64,000 nt of DNA from Progne subis subis (lineage: Eukaryota; Chordata; Aves; Passeriformes; Hirundinidae), in NCBI GenBank assembly GCA_022316685.1, contig JAKJHU010001320.1:17126-81125 (forward strand). Reading direction: 5' to 3'. Below the pieces are notes generated by a model that saw nothing but the letters and a program-made list of their open reading frames with translations, searched no databases and was not told the DNA's origin. The position numbers were made by a program, and so were the translations under genes. Positions 57,454 through 64,000 of the stretch are shown here, piece after piece (the stretch's first letter is position 1; every line of letters begins with the position of its first letter).

Positions 57454-58655
57454 TTCCTTTGCTGGGAATCGCAGGAGCGATTCCCTGCCCCACAACCATC
57501 TGGATGTTCAGTGAGGTCAGCTGCCCTGGGGCTGAGGAGCAGGAACCACTGCTGGGGTTGCTGCAGGCATGGTGGGGATGGTCCTTGTGGGGTTGGACCC
57601 CCTCTGACAGGGAGGAAAGGGGGTCTGCCCTCCCTTCCCCTGCAGCTCCTGCCTGAGGTGTGAACGCTGCTGTCAGCACAGGTGTTTTGGGGAGGTGGGA
57701 CACACGGGAGCCCCCCCAGGCTGGGAGATCACCTGGGATGCAGCCTGGACCCTCCCCAGCTTTTGCAGTGGGTGTTTGTGAGCTCCCAGGGTGACACCCC
57801 TCTCCCAAACCTGGGTGCTGATCTGGCTCCATCCCTCAGTGCCAGAGCTCCAGCAGGCAGGAGCTCCTTTCCCTTCGCTGAGCGTTGGACAGCCTGGGGT
57901 GGGGATGGACCTTCCCCTTCATCTCCTGTGCAGGTGCCTGAGGTTGACACGAGAGGAACTTTGGACCTGTCCCGCTGGTACCTGTGTGCTCAGCACCTGC
58001 CTGGAGCCGTGGTGAGGGAGCTGCCAGCGACCTGCTCCCTCCTCCTGCTGTTACAAATATCTCAGAGGGCTCCAGCTGGTCGGGCCACTCCTCTGCCTTG
58101 GCTTCAATCCCGCGTGGATACCAAAAACTCCGGTGCTTCCCTGATGGAGCTGTGGAGCCTCAGGATCTGCTGCCTGCCCCTGCGTGTGGTGTTGGGGTGG
58201 AGGCCATGCTCAGCCCCCTCTTCCCCGTGCCAGGGCTGAGGATGACCGTGGATGTGCTTCCTCCCTGCCTCGCTGCCCTTCTGCTGTTCCTCCTCTCCCA
58301 GTGGTGCGGGCAAGGGACCGAGGGTGACGCCGCCGATGTTCCAGCTCCCGGCACTGGCTGGGGAGCTCTGCCAAAGCACAGAGCTGGAGGGGACACCCCG
58401 AGCTATGCAACTTCCTGAGCAATAACGCTGCCCTCGCCTCCTCGCAGTGTCTCAGCTGCCCTGGGGACCCCCAGCCCAGCCCTTACCTCAACTGGAGCTT
58501 CTGCAGTCAATCCCAGACTTTTCCTTTTGCTCCCCAGCCCTGGCTGCACTTTCCTCCCCTGCTCAGGTGCGAGCAGACTCTGTTACTCCTTCCTCCCACC
58601 CTCAGCGTGGTGAATGACTGATTCTATTTTTAATAAAGATGTATTTTTTAGGTCC
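57454..58655 (+). other. NEMP1: NEMP1 3' untranslated region
   Basis: Sequence from the stop codon to just beyond AATAAA at 58632-58637. No conserved reading frame. Confidence 0.7.
58632..58637 (+). terminator. NEMP1: NEMP1 poly(A) signal
   Basis: AATAAA within TTTTTAATAAAGATG, followed by a T-rich stretch, about 1.2 kb after the NEMP1 stop. It is the first good signal downstream of the gene. Confidence 0.8.
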
Positions 58656-60049
58656 TGAGCCTCATTTGTTGCATCCCGCTTGTGACCCCAGGGCTCAGCC
58701 ACCCATGGGGTGTGTGGGCACACAATTCCCTGTGGCAGGACCTGCCGTGACTTCAGCTTGGGCTGGGACCAGGTGTTGTCTCTGGGTGCTTCCCTGGGGA
58801 CAGGTTTCCTCCTCCTCGGGGACAGATGTCCTCCTTCGAGCAGCCCTGGGCACTCTCGCTTCTCCAGCCCTGTACCTTGCCCCTGCTTCCCGTAGCTCAG
58901 GAGAAGGAAGCTCCCTTTGTTTGCTCGCCTCCAGGATTTTCCCTGCCTGTTCCTGCTCTCAGCTGCGGGGTGGGGAGGGCGCACAGCGGCCGAGCCGGGA
59001 CCGCGGGCAGCGGCTGCAGCCGGCGGCACTCTGAGGGTTGATCCCCACCGGCTGCTCCTTCGTGCCTCAGTTTCCCCGTCTGGGGGAGGGCCCTGCGGCC
59101 CCCCCGCCCCTCCGTGGGCCGGACGGGGCCAGCACCGAGCGCTGGGCTGGGCTGAGCCCCGCCGGTTCCGGGGCAGCCTCAGCTGAAGCCACTCCAGCAG
59201 CTGCTGCTCTGCCGCCGGGAGGTGAGTCGGGGACCCCTCTGCTGCCGGACAGCCCGAGCCCCCCAGTCCTCAGCAGGATGGGGTACCCTGACCCCATAAC
59301 CCCCATCCCGGGGCGTCTGCATCCCGCGGGGCGTTGGGGTCTGGTGTCTTTGGGAGCACCGGGGTGAGCCCACCGCTGCCCTGGGAGCTTTGGGGGGCTC
59401 TTGCTGTGTCTCCCACCCACGGCTGCCGACCCTGGGGTCTCAACGCAGCAGCTCAGACACTTGGAGGGGGGCTCTGCCATCTCTAGAGGCTGCTGGGACT
59501 ACCTCCATCACCCATTTTTGCTCCATCCTTCCCCACCTTCTCCTCGCTCTTGAACTTTCCCCGGGGCACCGATAAGCGGGGCTGGGTTTACAGCCCTGCG
59601 CCCCAGCTGTAAAGCGGGGCTGAAGGTCAGCCCCGGGAACGTGGCTGTGGCTGTCACTGACAGGTGAGGGATGCGGGACACCGGCCACGAGCAGGGGTGA
59701 CATGTCGGGGGGCTTGGGTTCCCTTCTGCTCCCCGCCTTCCCCCCGCCAGGAAAGGAGGGAGGAAGCGGAGCCTGAATTAATCCCTGCCCCAAGAATAGG
59801 ATCCAGGTGTCCGCATTTCCTGGCCGGGTCCCCGCTTCCCCCTCCAGCGTCCGGCTGCCCCCAGCTCCACCACGGGGTCCTGGGCAGCGAGAGACTCCGA
59901 GAAGGTTTTCCCCGTGCCTCGGTGGGTGTGTGGCTGCATTGTCCCCTGTTCCCAAGGGTGGGGAGGAGCAGCCAAGACCTCAGAGGACGTGCTGGGGTGT
60001 TTTGGGGACGCCCCGCGCTGTGTCCCGGCTGCCCCGGAGCTGCCCGGCC
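58656..60049 (+). other. NEMP1-MYO1A interval, with a candidate MYO1A non-coding exon
   Basis: No conserved coding frame. A possible untranslated first exon of MYO1A ends at 59221 (GCCGCCGGGAG followed by GTGAGT). No convincing TATA box was found. Confidence 0.5.
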
Positions 60050-60173
60050 ATGGAAGGCGCCTCAGTCGCCGCTGGACGCCGAGGCTGTCGCGGACCTGGT
60101 GCTGCTGGACCCGCTGACAGAGGAGTCGCTGGTCCAGACGCTGCAGCAGCGATTCCGCCGCCACGACATCTAC
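60050..60173 (+). CDS. MYO1A: MYO1A first coding exon, start uncertain
   Basis: The conserved part reads [20 protein letters not shown]...RFRRHDIY and ends at a GTGAGC donor. That frame has no ATG anywhere upstream in this exon. The only suitable ATG, at 60050, is in the frame one base earlier. Either one extra base lies between 60053 and about 60075, or the start codon is in an unseen upstream exon. Confidence 0.7.
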
Positions 60174-63100
60174 GTGAGCAGGGGGGCTTGGGGGGGGGGG
60201 CTTGAGGGCTGCTGGGGTGCGGGTGGGATATGGGGTTTGGGATGGGGATTGGGAGGGCTGCAGGGTTTGGGATGGAGAATCTGATATAGGGTATGGGATG
60301 GGGATTCGGATATGGAGGATGGGATGTGGGGGTTGGGATGGGGATTGGAAGGGCTGCAGGGTATGGGATGGGGATTGGGGTATAGGGAATGGGATGGAGA
60401 TTGGGAGGGCTGCAGGGTCTGGGATGGGAAGCGGGATATGGGGTCTGGGATGGGGAATGGGATTTGGGGGTTGGGATGGGGATTGGGAGGTCTGCAGGAT
60501 CTGGGATGGGGAACTGGAGGGTTTCAAGGAAAGCACAATATGGGGCCTGGGGTTGGGAGCAGAACTTGGGGGTCCAGAGTGGGAATAGGGTACAGGGCCT
60601 GGGATGCAAAGTGGGAGGGCTGCAGAGGTCGAGGATGAGGAGTGGGATTTGGAGTTTGGGATGGGGAGAAGGATCTGAAAAGCGGGAGGGCTGCAGGGTC
60701 TGGGATGGGGAGCAGGATTTGGGGTCTGGGATGAAGACAAGGATCTGGGGTGAGGATGGGGAGCACCAGGACCTGGTCTGGATCCTCCCAGCCCCTTCAG
60801 CCCTGCTGTCCTGCTGTCCCACAGACATACATTGGCAATGTGGTGATCTCGGTGAACCCGTACCGGTCCCTGCCCATCTACACCCCGGAGAAGGTGGAGG
60901 AGTATCACAACTGCAGCTTCTTTGCCGTGAAGCCCCACATGTGAGCACGGGGAGCCTGGTGGCACTCTTGAACCCTGGATTGTGCCAAGGGCATCGCTCC
61001 TGGGCAATCCCAAAGGTGCAAGGGAATCCACTTGGGGCAACACCACAGATAAAACAGGGGTGGGGAGGGTCTTGGCATTTCCTGAAGCCCTCAGATGGCT
61101 CCAGCCCCTTCCAACCCCTCTTGCCCCCAGCTACGCCATCGCTGACGATGCCTATCGCTCGCTGCGGGACCGCGACAGGGACCAGTGCATCCTCATCACC
61201 GGCGAGAGCGGCGCCGGCAAGACAGGTACAGACAGCCAGGGCTGCCAGGGGGCGAGGGGCATCAGGGGCACGGCGAGGGGCTGGTGGGGCTCAGGGCACA
61301 GCCCTGGCACCCACGGCCACACCCCAGTGACCCCCGGCCCCTCGCTGGCAGAGGCCAGCAAGCTGGTGATGTCCTACGTGGCAGCCGTGAGCAGCAAAGG
61401 GGAGGAGGTGAACAAGGTGAAGGAGCAGCTCCTGCAGTCCAACCCTGTGCTGGAGGGTGAGTGCCCCACATCCTGAACCTGTCAGGGTTTGGCAGCGTCC
61501 CCCTGACCGCCCCATAACCCCCGTCCTCTCCTGCAGCCTTTGGAAACGCCAAGACCGTCCGTAATGACAACTCCTCCCGATTCGTGAGTGACCTGGGCAC
61601 AGGGGTTGGACCCTGCTGGGGCTGGGAGCACGGAGGGGACGGGGATATGGGGAGCGGAGCTGCCAGTCCCACCGGGACCCCCCTCGCTGACCCAGCCCCC
61701 CTTCCCCAGGGCAAGTACATGGACATTGAGTTCGACTTCAAGGGCGAGCCCCTGGGAGGGGTCATCAGCAACTGTGAGTACCCACCACCCATCCCTGGGG
61801 GTTCCGCTCCGCAGCACCCCGGCGACACTGAGCCCACCCCGCAGACCTGCTGGAGAAATCCCGCATCGTCCGGCACGTGAAGGGCGAGAGGAACTTCCAC
61901 ATCTTCTACCAGCTCCTGGCTGGGGCTTCGCCGCAGCTGCTCCGTAGGTCCAGACCCCACGGCGTGGGGGATTTGGAGGTGGAACAGGAGCTGGGGAGGG
62001 GATTTTGGTTGAGCTGCCACCTCCTCTCCCCTCAACCAGAGCAGCTGAAGCTCCGCCAGGACTGTGGGCACTACTGGATACCTGAACCGGGAGAGCTCCA
62101 GCCTGCCCGGCATGGACGATGCAGCCAACTTCCGCGCTATGCAGGTACCCACGGGAAAACAGGACTCCCCCCTCCCCCCCCAAAAAAAAATCCATGCAGC
62201 CCACCCCCTCCCTGAGCTGTCGTGCCCATCCCCAGGATGCCATGAGGGTCATCGGCTTCTCGCCCGCCTGAGGTGACGGAGCTGCTGCAGGTGACGGCCG
62301 TGGTGCTCAAACTGGGCAACGTCCAGCTGAGCAGCAGCTTCCAGGCCAGCGGGATGGAGGCCTGCAGCATCACCGAGCCCCAGGGTAGGGATGGGGACAG
62401 GGACTGGAAAAGGGGGGTGTGGGGACCCCCCTCTGCCCCTCCTCGGCTCCTGGCACTGCCGTGTCCCCACGCAGAGCTGCGCGAGATCTGCGAGCTGATC
62501 GGGCTGGAGCCCGGCACGCTGGAGCGGGCGCTGTGCTCCCGCACGGTGAAGGCGCGGGACGAGACGGTGCTCACCACCCTCACTGTCCCCCAGGTGAGCA
62601 GGGACACCCCCAGATGTGGGGCTTGATGCCTGGTAGTCCCCCATGAGCTGGCACCAGCCCCTCTCCCCTCTCCTCAGGGCTACTACGGCCGGGACGCGCT
62701 GGCCAAGAACATCTACAGCCGCCTCTTCGACTGGCTGGTGAATCGCATCAACGGCAGCATCCAGGTGAGCTGCAGGGGAGCCTGGAGCCCCAGCAGGACT
62801 CTGGACCCCCACCCCACACAGGGCTCAATGCCCCATTATCTCCCCAGGTAAAGTCAGACGAGCAGAGGAAGGTGATGGGAGTCCTGGACATCTACGGCTT
62901 CGAGATCTTCCAGGTGAGGGAAGGACCCACCAGGCCCCGTCCAGGGGGTCAGGAACAGCAGCTGAGGCACGGGGCAGGGCTGGGGGCTCGGGAAGCACCT
63001 GGCATAAAGGATCCTTCTCTCACAGGACAACGGCTTTGAGCAGTTCATCATCAACTACTGCAACGAGAAGCTGCAGCAGATCTTCATCCTGATGACGCTG

Positions 63101-63746
63101 AAGGAGGAACAGGAGGAATACGTCCGAGAGGTACCGCCAGCCCCTGCCAGAGCACGGCCCCAAGGAGTTTCAGCCCCCCCGGGATGGGGAAGTGCCGGAG
63201 CCAGCTCTGCTGCGCGTCCTCCCTCGCCCCGCTCCCTGCCGAGAGCGGATTGAATGGCAGGAAGGGATTCGGGATCCTCATCCCCATGGCCGGACGTCCT
63301 GTTCCTGCCCCGCGTCAGCTGGGGGTGTCCACGGGGCAAGATCTGGGTTACCTGTGTGTCTGACTCACGTCTGCTCTCAGGGCATCCAGTGGACCCCGGT
63401 GGAGTTTTTCGACAACAGCATCATCTGCAACTTGATTGAGAACGTGAGTGGCCCGCCCAGCGCCGGGATCTTGGGGTTCCAGCTCCCCCCGTAGCCCAAA
63501 CTGGGATTCGCTGGGTTTGGGGTGACACCATCCCTCGTGGCACAGAGCACCAGCGGGATCCTGGCCATGCTGGACGAGGAGTGCCTGCGGCCCGGCGTGG
63601 TCAACGAGGATACCTTCCTCACCAAACTCAACCAGCTCTTGGCCACGCACAAGCACTACGAGAGCAAGGAGACGCAGAACGCCCGGCGTGTCACCGACGC
63701 CAGCCTGCCGCCGCGCTGCTTCCGCATCCACCACTACGCCGGCAAG
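60050..63746 (+). CDS. MYO1A: MYO1A motor domain, first 15 coding exons; partial, three apparent frameshifts
   Basis: Brush-border myosin I, a class I myosin linking microvillar actin to the membrane in enterocytes. Exons: 60050-60173, 60825-60940, 61131-61225, 61352-61456, 61537-61583, 61710-61773, 61845-61943, 62040-62144, 62236-62384, 62475-62593, 62678-62764, 62848-62913, 63026-63130, 63381-63443, 63546-63746; the rest lies off the right edge. Motifs: [14 protein letters not shown]-loop GESGAGKT (61201-61225 and next exon); switch [27 protein letters not shown]; switch II DIYGFE (62887-62904); [23 protein letters not shown]. About 514 residues of roughly 1040. MYO1A is chosen over other class I myosins because of sequence and its place next to NEMP1. 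One-base slips occur near the ATG, at 62063-62069 and at 62261-62271. The last donor (GTCCGG) is weak but matches the known exon boundary HYAGK. Confidence 0.9.
60174..60824 (+). repeat. MYO1A intron 1, G-rich degenerate minisatellite
   Basis: Most of the intron from about 60220 to 60770 consists of variants of GGGATGGGGATTGGGAGGGC, TGCAGGGTNTGGGATGG and GGGATATGGGG, with a period near 45-60 bases. The plus strand is strongly G-rich, with many GGGG runs. Confidence 0.85.
62040..62384 (+). CDS. MYO1A: MYO1A exons 8 and 9, each with a one-base insertion
   Basis: Exon 8 (62040-62144) starts QLKLRQD in frame, then [22 protein letters not shown] follows one base later; GGG at 62066-62068 is the likely site. 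Exon 9 (62236-62384) starts [10 protein letters not shown], meets TGA at 62269-62271, then [19 protein letters not shown] follows one base later; CCC at 62063+200 (62263-62265) is the likely site. Both exons are otherwise well conserved with good splice sites. Confidence 0.85.
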
Positions 63747-63758
63747 GTCCGGCAGCGC

Positions 63759-64000
63759 CCCGATCCTCTTCCCAGCTCCCCGATCCTCTTCCCAGCACCC
63801 TGCTCCTCTTCCCAGCTCCCCAATCCTCTTCCCAGCACCCCAATCCTCTTCCTCGTGCCCTGCTCCTCTTCCTCGTGCCCTGCTCCTCTTCCCAGCACCC
63901 CGATCCTCGTCCTCGTGCCCTGCTCCTCTTCCCAGCGCCCTGATCATTGTCCCCAGCACCCCGAATCCTCTTCCTCGTGCCCTGCTCCTCTTCCCGCTCC
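63759..64000. repeat. Minisatellite, unit about 20 bp, running off the right edge
   Basis: About 11-12 copies of CCTCTTCCCAGCACCCCGAT and variants (CCTCTTCCTCGTGCCCTGCT) start just after the donor of MYO1A exon 15 and continue to the end of the window. Confidence 0.9.

Noticed and set aside
59664..60049. N-terminal extension of MYO1A in the conserved frame
   Set aside because: The open frame upstream has no ATG (it begins at a GTG) and would add about 130 residues unlike any myosin.

Overview
This is a bird nuclear genome segment, most probably from a passerine. Evidence: compact GC-rich vertebrate genes with GT-AG introns, the gene order LRP1-STAT6-NAB2-NEMP1-MYO1A known from human 12q13.3, CR1-type LINE fragments, an avian-looking LTR and many GC-rich minisatellites. 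The species call is inference.

Layout. Positions 1-34577 (minus strand) hold the 5' end of LRP1: seven coding exons (signal peptide, two LDL-receptor class A modules, two EGF modules, start of the first beta-propeller), with introns of 15.4 kb and 11.3 kb full of tandem repeats; the rest of LRP1 lies off the left edge. Positions 34578-40639 are a GC-rich divergent promoter interval. STAT6 (plus) codes from 40654 to 46682 in 19 coding exons (about 846 aa). NAB2 (minus) codes from 50515 to 48062 in six coding exons (about 469 aa) and converges on STAT6; the two poly(A) signals lie within a few bases of each other near 47200. NEMP1/TMEM194A (plus) codes from 53365 to 57453 in nine exons (427 aa) and shares a CpG-rich head-to-head promoter with NAB2. 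MYO1A (plus) starts near 60050; its first 15 coding exons (motor domain) are in the window and the rest is off the right edge.

The five genes do not form one pathway: LRP1 is an endocytic receptor, STAT6 an IL-4/IL-13 transcription factor, NAB2 an EGR corepressor, NEMP1 an inner nuclear membrane protein and MYO1A the brush-border myosin. Their adjacency is ancient synteny.

Five apparent single-base indels interrupt otherwise well-conserved exons (STAT6 one, NAB2 one, MYO1A three), mostly in short C or G runs. I read these as likely consensus errors rather than pseudogenes. The most interesting non-coding signals are a perfect RFX X-box palindrome plus three PBX/PREP-type sites upstream of NEMP1, a TATA box with a nearby EGR site upstream of NAB2, a 35-bp-arm hairpin and a homeodomain-rich AT island inside LRP1 introns, and a set of large minisatellites. 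I found no clearly new gene system.
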